39,718 bases of DNA from an uncultured Clostridia bacterium (GCA_944384995.1 CALWVN010000017.1:1-39718); one strand, 5' to 3'; shown: positions 22,531 through 29,676, counted from the stretch's first letter. The notes: generated by a model not told the origin, from the sequence alone. Translations and numbers: made by a program.

Positions 22531-22623
22531 TTTCGAGTCCTGATCGGGAATCTTCAGAAAGGAGAGTATGATGCAATCAGTCAAAAGACTGCTGTTGGTA
22601 GATATAATGAGAAAAAAGTGCGT

Positions 22624-24165
22624 TTAATCAAAGCCTGCAACCCACGGCTTTTTCTCGGTCAAATACGCGATAAGCGTGCTTTTTGACGCGCCGTTTGGAC
22701 GGTAGAACGAGTGTTCATGCCCGTACTCGTACTGTCCCCGAAAGTCATCGCCTTCCGGCAGCAACAGGGCATACTCGGCGACCGTGTATTCTTGATTTCT
22801 GTCGGGTATATTGGAAATGGGCGGGTGCACATAGGTTTGCGCGACGATCCGCGCACCATTTGGCAGATCGTACTTGTAAAACCGCACCCGCAGCTCGGGG
22901 ATCTCTTTCCAAATGCCCCAGCACGCATAATTCTCTAAAAATGCTTCACGCTCCTGCTTGTTACGCAGCTGCCGGAGGTTCGTGACCGGCTGCGCACTTT
23001 GTGCCACCGTGTCACAAAGTGTGGCTTCCGCGGGTGGGGCAGGTTGTTCTTTGGGCTTTTGGAAAGGATCTTGATACCGCCCGAGCTCGATCAGCTCCCC
23101 GATACGGGCGGCAACTTTTGTCCACGTTAAGCGATAGCTTTTATGCTGTGCGTAGATATATAGGCCGTCAGACTTGCCGTCGATATGTGTTTGTACTTCG
23201 GCAATCGGTCCTGTGTAGCCTTGATGCCGATAAGTGCGTAAGACGCGCTTCGTGAATTTCTGCGTAGTGTCTGTTCGGTAGTGGGCGGCAAGCGAGTCTT
23301 CATACCACGACAATAAAACCACATCTATGAAATCCGAACTGAACGGGCAGGCAGCCGCTTTCTTTTTCTCCACCTCGTTGAGAACGGCAGAAATCGTTTC
23401 GACGGTCATCCCGTTCTGTTCATTCATCTTGTAAAGCTCTGCAGCTTGCGAGAGGGTGGGAGCCTTGCCGGTTTGGCAAATGCAGTCATATAACAGTTGT
23501 TGCTGTTTTTGTGGAAGATCCGCCAGCGTCAAAGCAACTGTCATCGGCATAACGAAAATCTGTTTAGACGGATCTGCTTTAACTTTTTCGGCACTGTTGT
23601 CCACCATGGCAAGCAGCGGATCAATGAGCTTGGCTAACCGTATGTAGCGATACACTTGACGGCTGCTGACGCCCGAATCTTTTGCGATTTGGTTCGCACT
23701 CCAAGATTCGGCGGCAGCGTCGTCTGCTTTTTTGCCCTGATGTCGTAGCGCGTCCATTTCCATGGCATACGCTTTTGCCAATTCAGAAGGCGCAATATGC
23801 GAGCGGCGGCGGTTGGCTTGTACCATCCATACCGTTGCCGTATAGTCGTCCATGTCATGCTTTATGATCGCCGGGACTTCCGTTAGGCCTGCAAGTTCAG
23901 CAGCTTTACACCGGCGATGGCCCGATAAAAGCTGATAATACCCGCCCATGGCGCGCAGCGTGACCGGTTCCTGTATGCCGTGATCCTGCACACTCTCCAC
24001 AAGCTCCTGCATATCTTCGTTCATTTGGACACGGAACGGGTGATTCGGAAAGGTTTGGATCTGCGCTAACGGTACGGACACAACTAAGCCTTCGCCGACG
24101 TTCGCGCCGATCGGCGGCGTAGGAGAGGGGGCATCGGGCATTTTGAAAGTGAGCTTGTCAGCCAT
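22624..24165 (-). CDS. parB: ParB/Spo0J-family partition protein, long form (513 aa)
   Basis: N-terminal ParB core: VPLAQIQTFPNHPFRVQMNE, GIQEPVTLRAMGG, then box II LLSGHRRCKAAELAGL, a helix-turn-helix (SANQIAKDSGVSSRQVYRYI) and further helices. Typical ParB is about 280-300 aa; here some 280 extra residues (for example YTGPIAEVQTHIDGKSDGLY) form an additional C-terminal part of unknown role. It overlaps parA by 8 bp. It should bind centromere-like sites and load as a sliding clamp; one of the 25-bp palindromes lies inside this gene. Confidence 0.88.
   Translation of the reverse strand: MADKLTFKMPDAPSPTPPIGANVGEGLVVSVPLAQIQTFPNHPFRVQMNEDMQELVESVQDHGIQEPVTLRAMGGYYQLLSGHRRCKAAELAGLTEVPAIIKHDMDDYTATVWMVQANRRRSHIAPSELAKAYAMEMDALRHQGKKADDAAAESWSANQIAKDSGVSSRQVYRYIRLAKLIDPLLAMVDNSAEKVKADPSKQIFVMPMTVALTLADLPQKQQQLLYDCICQTGKAPTLSQAAELYKMNEQNGMTVETISAVLNEVEKKKAAACPFSSDFIDVVLLSWYEDSLAAHYRTDTTQKFTKRVLRTYRHQGYTGPIAEVQTHIDGKSDGLYIYAQHKSYRLTWTKVAARIGELIELGRYQDPFQKPKEQPAPPAEATLCDTVAQSAQPVTNLRQLRNKQEREAFLENYACWGIWKEIPELRVRFYKYDLPNGARIVAQTYVHPPISNIPDRNQEYTVAEYALLLPEGDDFRGQYEYGHEHSFYRPNGASKSTLIAYLTEKKPWVAGFD
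22996..23020. promoter_or_regulatory. 25-bp palindrome, copy 3, inside parB
   Basis: Half sites ACTTTGTGCCA and TGTCACAAAGT around CCG. It lies within the parB coding sequence, which argues for a parS-like rather than purely promoter function. Confidence 0.75.
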
Positions 24166-24943
24166 TACGCAAGACCTCCTCGGTTAAGCGACGGTAGGCA
24201 TCTGCGACTTTGCCCTTAGGATTAAAGGCAAATATGCTGACGCCCTTTGACGCCATTTCTTGCGCACGCACGGAATACGGGATGTATGTGTCAAACACCC
24301 GAATTTGCAGCTCGTCGCCGCACTCGTGCAGATCCTGTAAGCCGGAACGACCGAGAACCGTGCGCAGATCAAGCATCGTGATCAAGATGCCCTCAATGGT
24401 AAGGCGGGGGTTGTAGTACGCCCGAATGCTTTGGATATACTCTAAAATGCTGGTGATGCCCTCAACGGACATGGCATCCACTTTTACGGGGATCAGCACG
24501 CTGTCGGATGCCGTCAGCGCGTTGACCGGCAGCAAGTCGAGCGATGGGGAACAGTCGATCAGGATGTAATCATAGCTGTCGCGTAGCGGTTCGAGAATGG
24601 TTTTCAGCACGCATTCGCGCCCTGTCGGGACGCTGACCAAAGACAACGCCGTGTTGCGCAGCTCTTTGTTCGCGGGGATATAATCGATGCCGTCGGTATA
24701 CTTTTGCACCGTGACGCATGGGTTTCGGTCACCCAGCATGACAGCATGCATATAGTCGGACAGATAGATCTTTTCCTGCTGCTCCTCGTGGGCGAGCGCA
24801 ACGGCGGTCAAGCTGCGCTGCGGATCTGCATCCACAAGCAGCACGCGCTTCCCGGCCTTGGCAAGCCCTGCGCCGAGATTCAGCGCGGTGGTCGTTTTGC
24901 CGACACCGCCTTTTTCGTTTGCTATTGCGATGATCTTTGCCAT
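24158..24943 (-). CDS. parA: ParA/Soj partition ATPase (261 aa)
   Basis: Deviant Walker A KGGVGKTTTALNL at residue 11 onward, Walker B YDYILIDCSPSLDLLP, and the length of Soj-type ParA without an N-terminal DNA-binding domain. It uses ATP binding on the nucleoid to move or hold the replicated element together with ParB. AAAGGA precedes the start. The 25-bp palindrome copy 4 lies 39 bp upstream, over the probable promoter. Confidence 0.92.
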   Translation of the reverse strand: MAKIIAIANEKGGVGKTTTALNLGAGLAKAGKRVLLVDADPQRSLTAVALAHEEQQEKIYLSDYMHAVMLGDRNPCVTVQKYTDGIDYIPANKELRNTALSLVSVPTGRECVLKTILEPLRDSYDYILIDCSPSLDLLPVNALTASDSVLIPVKVDAMSVEGITSILEYIQSIRAYYNPRLTIEGILITMLDLRTVLGRSGLQDLHECGDELQIRVFDTYIPYSVRAQEMASKGVSIFAFNPKGKVADAYRRLTEEVLRNG

Positions 24944-24981
24944 ACTTATACGTCCTTTCTGCTCGGGAGACCCGGTATAGC

Positions 24982-25006
24982 ACTTTGTGACATGATGTCA
25001 TAAAGT
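24982..25006. promoter_or_regulatory. 25-bp palindrome, copy 4, upstream of parA
   Basis: Half sites ACTTTGTGACA and TGTCATAAAGT around TGA; it touches the stop codon of the preceding gene. Confidence 0.8.
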
Positions 25007-25275
25007 TAATTACAATCAGCATTATGGCTCTGAGGGGTGGCTTTAGATGTTTCCCACCCATGCATAGCGCCGGCAAGCATCTCTACTTCTTGCTCTTTCG
25101 TGATACCGAATTGCTGATTCAGCTTGTCGGCAAGGCTGCGGATGTCCGGGCTGCCTGCTAAGCTGACATCAATCGGACAGTATCCGCGTTCCCCTCGGCG
25201 CAGCAGTGCGAATTCGCCGGTGGTAGGGAAAACGGTGTAGCAATATTCGGGTAATTCTTGATGAACTTTATTCAT
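25006..25275 (-). CDS. Hypothetical protein (89 aa)
   Basis: Starts MNKVHQELPEYCYTVFPTTG; contains LRRGERGYCPIDVSL and ends in a polar tail. GGAG is 9 nt before the ATG. Widely placed next to ICE regulators by context, but I do not recognise a domain. It may share a transcript with the XRE gene 14 bp upstream. Confidence 0.6.
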   Translation of the reverse strand: MNKVHQELPEYCYTVFPTTGEFALLRRGERGYCPIDVSLAGSPDIRSLADKLNQQFGITKEQEVEMLAGAMHGWETSKATPQSHNADCN

Positions 25276-25289
25276 GGCTGCTGCTCCTT

Positions 25290-25526
25290 TCAAACGACAC
25301 GCATCAAATCTTCCACCGTAGTGTGCAGTGACTGCGCAATGCGGCGCAGCTCCGAGAGGTGAAAATCAGAAGGGTTATTCAGCCGATTGTACAGCGTCGC
25401 AAGGGATATGTTTGTGCGCTTGGCAAGCTGCTCTTTGGATACCGACCAAACTTCCATTTCGCGCTTGATGTTGGCAACCAAATATTTGTCCTGCTTTTGT
25501 TCTTCAGTTTGTTTTAATCTCGGCAT
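25290..25526 (-). CDS. XRE-family regulator (78 aa)
   Basis: Helix-turn-helix VSKEQLAKRTNISLATLYNR followed by LNNPSDFHLSELRRIAQSLH, a small Cro-like protein. Start ATG is preceded by GGTGA. It follows the 60-aa XRE gene on the same strand. Confidence 0.8.
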   Translation of the reverse strand: MPRLKQTEEQKQDKYLVANIKREMEVWSVSKEQLAKRTNISLATLYNRLNNPSDFHLSELRRIAQSLHTTVEDLMRVV

Positions 25527-25550
25527 AGAACATCACCCATTTAGTGTAGG

Positions 25551-25733
25551 CTAAGATAACAATTCATCAATTGTGCATTGTAAAACGCGTGAGAGTTCAA
25601 TCAAATTTTCGGTATTAGGTCTGCTTTCACCGCGCTCCCATTGTGAGATAGCCCCTTGCGTAACCCCTAATTCATTTGCAAGAGAAATTTGCGAATAATT
25701 CTTTGCTTTTCGAAGCTCTTTCAGTTTATTCAT
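25551..25733 (-). CDS. Cro-like XRE regulator (60 aa)
   Basis: Nearly pure helix-turn-helix domain (MNKLKELRKAKNYSQISLAN, then ELGVTQGAISQWERGESRPN). GAGGA lies before the ATG. It is divergent from the ImmR-like gene and reads from a promoter whose core is made of two TGCTATTATAATA repeats, so it probably forms a bistable pair with it, like Cro and CI. Confidence 0.85.
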   Translation of the reverse strand: MNKLKELRKAKNYSQISLANELGVTQGAISQWERGESRPNTENLIELSRVLQCTIDELLS

Positions 25734-25760
25734 ACGAATTCCTCATCCGTTTAATAGATT

Positions 25761-25796
25761 TGCTATTATAATAGCACTGCTATTATAATATGTCAA
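25761..25796 (-). promoter_or_regulatory. Promoter and palindromic operators of the Cro-like gene
   Basis: On the minus strand TTGACA (25791-25796) and TATTAT (25768-25773), 17-bp spacer. The 16-bp perfect palindrome TGCTATTATAATAGCA (25761-25776) covers the -10 and its partial copy TGCTATTATAATA (25778-25790) fills the spacer. Confidence 0.8.
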
Positions 25797-25825
25797 TAGT
25801 TTTTCTAATATTTCTTTACTTTTTG

Positions 25826-25855
25826 TTGAATTATATTAGTACAGCTAATATAATT
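25826..25855 (+). promoter_or_regulatory. Promoter and operator of the ImmR-like gene
   Basis: TTGAAT (25826-25831) and TATAAT (25849-25854), 17-bp spacer. The inverted repeat AATTATATTAG/CTAATATAATT (25829-25839, 25845-25855) spans the whole promoter. Confidence 0.8.
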
Positions 25856-25873
25856 GAATCGGGTGATATTATC

Positions 25874-26320
25874 ATGCGTGAAAGATTAAAAAAGCTACGC
25901 AAAGAAAACCATTTATCACAGGCTGAATTTGCAAAGCAGTTGAATGTGCATCAAACAGCTGTTAGCCAATGGGAACAGGGCAGAACGATGCCAGACATGC
26001 AAACGCTAGTTAAAATATCGCAACTGTTTTCAGTTAGCACAGATTATCTCTTGGGTAAGACTGACGAAAAAGAAATAGAAGCGCGCAATAGCGAATTGTT
26101 TTTTCTAAATGATCATGAAAAGGAATTAGTTATAGCATATAGAAACAAGAAGCCTATGCAACCAGCAGTAGACCGCTTGCTTGATCTCCCGCCTGATGAT
26201 GCGGAAACGGCTGCATACATTGCAGCAAGAGGACAGAACGCCGGGGGAGCCACCGTTCGGTTAAACAAAGAAGAAATCGAAAAATTACGTTCTGTGAAAG
26301 AGTCGGACGAGGACTTCTAA
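25874..26320 (+). CDS. ImmR-like XRE repressor (148 aa)
   Basis: N-terminal helix-turn-helix (LSQAEFAKQLNVHQTAVSQW, EQGRTMPDMQTLVKISQLFS) followed by a helical tail of about 75 residues with an acidic end. Size and the ImmA-type protease gene just downstream match ICEBs1 ImmR, which keeps the element integrated and is destroyed by ImmA after DNA damage or quorum cues. The start MRERLKK was taken over an upstream hydrophobic extension that runs through the promoter. Confidence 0.85.
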   Translation: MRERLKKLRKENHLSQAEFAKQLNVHQTAVSQWEQGRTMPDMQTLVKISQLFSVSTDYLLGKTDEKEIEARNSELFFLNDHEKELVIAYRNKKPMQPAVDRLLDLPPDDAETAAYIAARGQNAGGATVRLNKEEIEKLRSVKESDEDF

Positions 26321-26336
26321 CAAGGGATAAAAAAAT

Positions 26337-26363
26337 CCTCAAAGGACAGGCTATCCTTTGAGG
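26337..26363 (+). promoter_or_regulatory. Hairpin covering the immA ribosome binding site
   Basis: Perfect 10-bp stem CCTCAAAGGA/TCCTTTGAGG with a 7-nt loop; the 3' arm contains GAGG of the GAGGTGA ribosome binding site. There is no T-run, so translational control is likelier than termination. Confidence 0.65.
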
Positions 26364-26372
26364 TGATCCAGT

Positions 26373-26957
26373 GTGGTATATGGCAGATATAAGGGGATCA
26401 GAAATGCGGCTTGGCAAACACTGATAGACTTTCATGTCACGCAGCTGCCCGTCCATGTGATGCGCATTGCGAAGACGGCGGGAATCCGCGTTCTTAAAAA
26501 TGAACAGGCGCAGATGCTTTCCGATAACCAGTGCGGGCTTAGCATCCTCACAGATGTGCAGTGGTTTGTGATTTACGATGAAACCATGTCGGTAACGCGC
26601 AAGAGGTTTACGATCGCACATGAACTTGGCCATATTTTCCTCGGACACGCTTTGAAAGAGGGCTTTCATGCGCGACAGTTTGAAGGCGCGCACCCGGAGG
26701 ATGAGCAGGAAGCCAATATGTATGCAATTCGGCTGCTGGCGCCTGCGTGTGTATTATGGGGGTTGAATCTGCATACGCCCGAAGAAATTGCGAATGCTTG
26801 CGCGATTTCACTATCCTCCGCCCAATGGAGAGCGAAACGTATGGAAGAACTGTACCGTCGCAATAGGTTTTTGACGGCACCGTTAGAAAGAAAAGTATAC
26901 CAGCAATTTGAAAGCTTCATAACTGAGCATAAGCGGGAAGGGGATAGTGGAAAATAA
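26373..26957 (+). CDS. immA: ImmA/IrrE-family zinc metallopeptidase (194 aa)
   Basis: HELGH at residues 83-87 (FTIAHELGHIFLGH) and E113 in EDEQEANMYA are the zinc ligands and catalytic Glu of the ImmA family. In ICEBs1 and phages such proteases cleave the ImmR-type repressor to trigger excision. The GTG start follows GAGGTGA, which is held in a hairpin (26337-26363). A GTG two bases earlier is in another frame. The gene is downstream of the XRE repressor in one operon. Confidence 0.88.
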   Translation: MVYGRYKGIRNAAWQTLIDFHVTQLPVHVMRIAKTAGIRVLKNEQAQMLSDNQCGLSILTDVQWFVIYDETMSVTRKRFTIAHELGHIFLGHALKEGFHARQFEGAHPEDEQEANMYAIRLLAPACVLWGLNLHTPEEIANACAISLSSAQWRAKRMEELYRRNRFLTAPLERKVYQQFESFITEHKREGDSGK

Positions 26958-26958
26958 A

Positions 26959-26985
26959 AAAGAGCAGACCTTTCGGCTGCTCTTT
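26959..26985. terminator. Bidirectional terminator between immA and fic
   Basis: 9-bp stem AAAGAGCAG/CTGCTCTTT with a 9-nt loop and A/T runs on both sides, placed between convergent genes. Confidence 0.8.
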
Positions 26986-26996
26986 CCTATCAAAGC

Positions 26997-27800
26997 TTAC
27001 TGCATTTCCGGCAAAAAGTCGGTTAAGGGCTTGTGTTGCGGTGCTTCGCCTGACTGCGCGAGCGTCAGCGTTTTATCCCATGTCTTTTCTACTTCATATT
27101 TCAAAAACTCTTCCAGGGAATCCAACGCTTCCTGTTCGTCATATTTGTTCAGACACGCATAATACAAGCCTTTATCTTCGTCATACACAACCAGCGGCGG
27201 CTGATCGTGGATCATGAAGTAATAATTCAAAAGTGTTCTGCCTACGCGCCCATTCCCGTCGGCAAACGGGTGGATGCTTTCAAACCGCGCGTGCAGATAT
27301 GCGCCGACTCGTAAATACTGTGTGCCCTCGTATTCGTTGATCTCGTCTACAAGCTCCTGCAGATCCTCGGCGACCGTTTCTACGGGAGAGCCGACCTCGT
27401 GGATGCCGGTTACATAATCATGCTTCTTAAATTCACCGGGACGCTCACCGTTTTCCACATAGCGTCGCTCGTCATACGTCCCGCTTGTCAGGATTCTGTG
27501 GATCTCCCGAATCAGCTCCACAGAGATCGGTTCTTTGGCGATGATCTTTCCGCGCAGATAGTCATAGCAGAGCTTTTGGTTCTGTTGCTCGAACAGCGCG
27601 CGCGTCTCGCCGGTGTAACCGGTGACGCTGCCGTTCTCGAAGATCTCACGCGTGTCATGGAAGCTGACGTCTGCGTTTTCAATCTTCCCGGAGTTGTATG
27701 CGAAAATGATGCGGAAGTTACTCAAATATTTATCCAGATCGCTTTCCGTGGTAATCGAGTAAGACTGCCAAAGCGAAACGGTATCTTCATATTTACCCAT
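26997..27800 (-). CDS. Fic-family AMP transferase with N-terminal inhibitory motif (267 aa)
   Basis: The Fic motif HPFADGNGRVGR starts at H177. An inhibitory helix with S37-G-K-I-E41-N42 fits the (S/T)xxxE(G/N) motif, so this is a class II, self-inhibited Fic protein that can transfer AMP from ATP to a target protein when relieved. GGAGG precedes the MGKYED start; an upstream extension across the palindrome was rejected. No separate antitoxin gene is seen, consistent with self-inhibition. It is divergent from int. Confidence 0.88.
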   Translation of the reverse strand: MGKYEDTVSLWQSYSITTESDLDKYLSNFRIIFAYNSGKIENADVSFHDTREIFENGSVTGYTGETRALFEQQNQKLCYDYLRGKIIAKEPISVELIREIHRILTSGTYDERRYVENGERPGEFKKHDYVTGIHEVGSPVETVAEDLQELVDEINEYEGTQYLRVGAYLHARFESIHPFADGNGRVGRTLLNYYFMIHDQPPLVVYDEDKGLYYACLNKYDEQEALDSLEEFLKYEVEKTWDKTLTLAQSGEAPQHKPLTDFLPEMQ

Positions 27801-27859
27801 TGTGAGGCCTCCAATCTGAACTATAGTATACCATACTTTTTGCGATTTGCGGAAAAAAT

Positions 27860-27888
27860 TCACTTTGTGACACCGTGTCACAAAGTGA
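27860..27888. promoter_or_regulatory. Palindrome copy 5 upstream of int, extended to 29 bp
   Basis: The best copy: TCACTTTGTGACA and its exact complement around CCG. It ends directly before the int ribosome binding site (GAGGGG) and lies between the divergent fic and int genes. Confidence 0.85.
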
Positions 27889-27904
27889 GAGAGGGGATAG
27901 CCAT

Positions 27905-28927
27905 ATGGCAACAGCGAAAAAACTTCCGAGCGGGAACTACCGCGTCCGTGTGCATATCGGCAACGGAAAGTATAAATCGTTTACGGCAGAACGTAAAGCG
28001 GACGCCGAATATGCGGCGAATCTGTATCTGCAAACCTATAAAGACAAAAGATCGCCGACGAAGATCACCGTCGGCGAAGCCATAGATCAGTATATCGACA
28101 GCAAAAGTAATATTCTTTCACCGTCCACGATTCGCGAGTATCGGCGCATGCGCAATCACTATTTGAAAGACATTATAGATAAGCCTGTCTTTCGGCTCAG
28201 TAATCAGGATGTGCAGTCTGCGATCAATACAGAAGCACAGACGCATGCTTATAAAACCGTGCGCAATATTTATGGGCTTCTTTCAGCGGCGCTGAAAGGG
28301 AAAGTCGATCTAACCGTTGCGCTTCCGCAAAAGGAAAAGCCCAAAATCACGATCCCGACAGAGCAGGAGATCCGTCAGCTGCTGCAATATGCTGCGGGCA
28401 AGGAGATCGAGCTGCCGATCATGCTTTCGGCGTGCTTGGGACTTCGCCGCGGCGAGATCTCTCCGCTGGATTACACCGACATTGATTTCCGTAGAAAAAC
28501 GGTGACCGTATCAAAATCGATGGTGCTGAACAGTGAAGGGGAGTGGGTGGTGAAAACACCGAAATCATACTCCGGCAACCGTACGCTCAAGATTTATGAT
28601 TTTATAATGGAAAAGATCCAAAGCCGAAAAGATGCAGGATTGCCGCTCGTTACACTGACGCCGAATCAGATCAGCGATGAGTTTACATATGCGCTGGAAC
28701 GGCTCGGATTGCCGCACTTTCGTTTTCACGATCTTCGGCATTACAACGCTTCGGTCATGCTGTCGCTGAACATCCCGGACAAGTACGCCATGGAGCGCAT
28801 GGGACATGCCACGAACAATATGCTGAAGACGGTATACCAGCACACCATGCAGGAAAAAGAGGACAGCGTGGATGCTTCCTTGAATCAATATTTCAGCACC
28901 ATGTACCCACCGAAAACAGAAGAATAA
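27905..28927 (+). CDS. int: Tyrosine recombinase/ICE integrase (340 aa)
   Basis: Arm-type DNA-binding N-terminus (LPSGNYRVRVHIGNGKYKSF), SAM-like core-binding domain, then a catalytic domain with R181 (CLGLRRGEI), H275 and R278 (FHDLRHYNAS), H301 (MGHATNN) and nucleophile Y311 (TVYQHTM). It performs integration and, with an unseen excisionase, excision at the neighbouring tRNA-Leu site. ATG follows GAGGGG by 8 nt; a palindrome of the ICE-wide set sits immediately upstream. Confidence 0.95.
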   Translation: MATAKKLPSGNYRVRVHIGNGKYKSFTAERKADAEYAANLYLQTYKDKRSPTKITVGEAIDQYIDSKSNILSPSTIREYRRMRNHYLKDIIDKPVFRLSNQDVQSAINTEAQTHAYKTVRNIYGLLSAALKGKVDLTVALPQKEKPKITIPTEQEIRQLLQYAAGKEIELPIMLSACLGLRRGEISPLDYTDIDFRRKTVTVSKSMVLNSEGEWVVKTPKSYSGNRTLKIYDFIMEKIQSRKDAGLPLVTLTPNQISDEFTYALERLGLPHFRFHDLRHYNASVMLSLNIPDKYAMERMGHATNNMLKTVYQHTMQEKEDSVDASLNQYFSTMYPPKTEE

Positions 28928-29055
28928 CCGCTGCTTTTGTGTCATATTTTCGTGGCATAAATGTTTCAAAACGGCTGGAATTCACTCTAAAAAATACGAT
29001 AAATTTCTAAGAATTTAGAAAAGCATAGAACCGCCGAACCCTTGATACAAAAGGA
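28928..29055. other. Gene-free junction between integrase and tRNA, probable att region
   Basis: AT-rich stretch without ORFs, containing a short inverted repeat TTTCTAA/TTAGAAA near 29006-29021. Its place between int and the tRNA 3' end fits the right attachment region, but no core repeat can be proved without the left end. Confidence 0.4.
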
Positions 29056-29088
29056 AAAGCCTTGCATCCGTTGAAAATGCAAGGCTTT
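29056..29088 (-). terminator. Terminator of tRNA-Leu
   Basis: Perfect 12-bp stem AAAGCCTTGCAT/ATGCAAGGCTTT, followed on the minus strand by TTCCTTTTG. It starts 7 bp past the tRNA 3' end. Confidence 0.8.
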
Positions 29089-29094
29089 CTTCTT

Positions 29095-29178
29095 TGGTGC
29101 GAGAGACGGGACTTGAACCCGTACGGGATTACCACACGCCCCTCAAACGTGCGCGTCTGCCGATTCCGCCACTCTCGC
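29095..29178 (-). tRNA. tRNA-Leu (anticodon GAG)
   Basis: 84-nt cloverleaf with acceptor GCGAGAG/CTCTCGC, encoded CCA end, anticodon stem CACGT/GCGTG around loop TTGAGGG, a long variable arm as expected for leucine, and GGTTCAAGTCC in the T arm. It has its own promoter and terminator. Its 3' end faces the integrase, the usual arrangement for a tRNA attachment site. Confidence 0.95.
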
Positions 29179-29211
29179 ATATTCTGTTTTGCTGCTTTCG
29201 CAACGGTGATA

Positions 29212-29240
29212 ATTATAACAAAGGTTCGGCTTTCTGTCAA
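29212..29240 (-). promoter_or_regulatory. tRNA-Leu promoter
   Basis: On the minus strand TTGACA (29235-29240) and TATAAT (29212-29217) with 17 bp between: full consensus, 33 bp upstream of the tRNA. Confidence 0.9.
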
Positions 29241-29319
29241 GCGGTTTTTGCAAAATATGGCGCAGGCTTTTTATGCCGGACACTTGTGAACGGTTTTGCA
29301 AAAGCAGACGGAAGCGCCA

Positions 29320-29589
29320 TTATTCGGCGTCCGTCGTGTCACCAAAGCCCAAAAGCGCATTCGGCGTGACGCCGAATGTGCGGCACAGCGCCGCAAGCTC
29401 AATATCCGTGATGAACCGCTTGCCGCACTCCATGCGCTGTACGGCGTTTTTATCCACATCCAGCCCCATGAGCTGCAAACGGTCGGCGAGCATTCTTTGG
29501 CTCATATAGGGGGACTGCGCACGGCGCAATTCTGCGATTTTTTTGCCGCAAAGGTTGTTGCGCCCGTCCGCGCTCTTGTTTTTTAACAT
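29320..29589 (-). CDS. XRE-family regulator (89 aa)
   Basis: Helix-turn-helix protein (YMSQRMLADRLQLMGLDVDK, NAVQRMECGKRFITDIELAA). AAGGAGG precedes the ATG. Lies outside the ICE. A 13-bp inverted repeat just upstream (29603-29676) is a likely autoregulatory operator. No partner gene follows it. Confidence 0.8.
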   Translation of the reverse strand: MLKNKSADGRNNLCGKKIAELRRAQSPYMSQRMLADRLQLMGLDVDKNAVQRMECGKRFITDIELAALCRTFGVTPNALLGFGDTTDAE

Positions 29590-29602
29590 AAAATCCTCCT
29601 TA

Positions 29603-29676
29603 TTGACATTTAGTACTTGTCAACAGAAGTATTTTATGTTAGAATACGGCAAGAAATGACATCTACTAAATGTCAA
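29603..29676. repeat. 13-bp inverted-repeat operator pair upstream of the XRE gene
   Basis: TTGACATTTAGTA (29603-29615) and its perfect complement TACTAAATGTCAA (29664-29676), 48 bp apart; a further TGTCAA lies beside the first arm. Probably two repressor sites flanking the promoter. Confidence 0.75.

Larger units (their letters stand above)
1..29094. mobile_element. Integrative and conjugative element, right-hand part (left end outside window)
   Basis: The stretch combines a tyrosine integrase next to a tRNA-Leu gene, ImmA/XRE control genes, ParA/ParB, a replication protein, VirB2/VirB3/VirB4/VirB6-like channel genes, an NlpC/P60 hydrolase, ArdA and two toxin-antitoxin loci. Together these define a conjugative element rather than a prophage, since no capsid, tail or terminase genes were seen. 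No relaxase or VirD4/TcpA coupling protein was found, so the element should continue to the left. The right boundary lies between the integrase stop and the tRNA 3' end; the exact att core was not resolved because no second copy of the tRNA 3' end is visible. Confidence 0.85.

Noticed and set aside
22568-22627. 19-codon plus-strand ORF after AAAGGAG
   Set aside because: A good ribosome binding site but no promoter, no known family, and it ends in the parB 3' end; could be real but not supported.
1-29094. Element as a prophage
   Set aside because: XRE, ImmA, SpoVG and DUF1492-like genes also occur in phages, but there are no structural or packaging genes while channel genes are present.
29094-29369. 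ORF beginning MVRETGLEPVRDYHTP
   Set aside because: This is the well-known false ORF read across a tRNA-Leu gene on the opposite strand.
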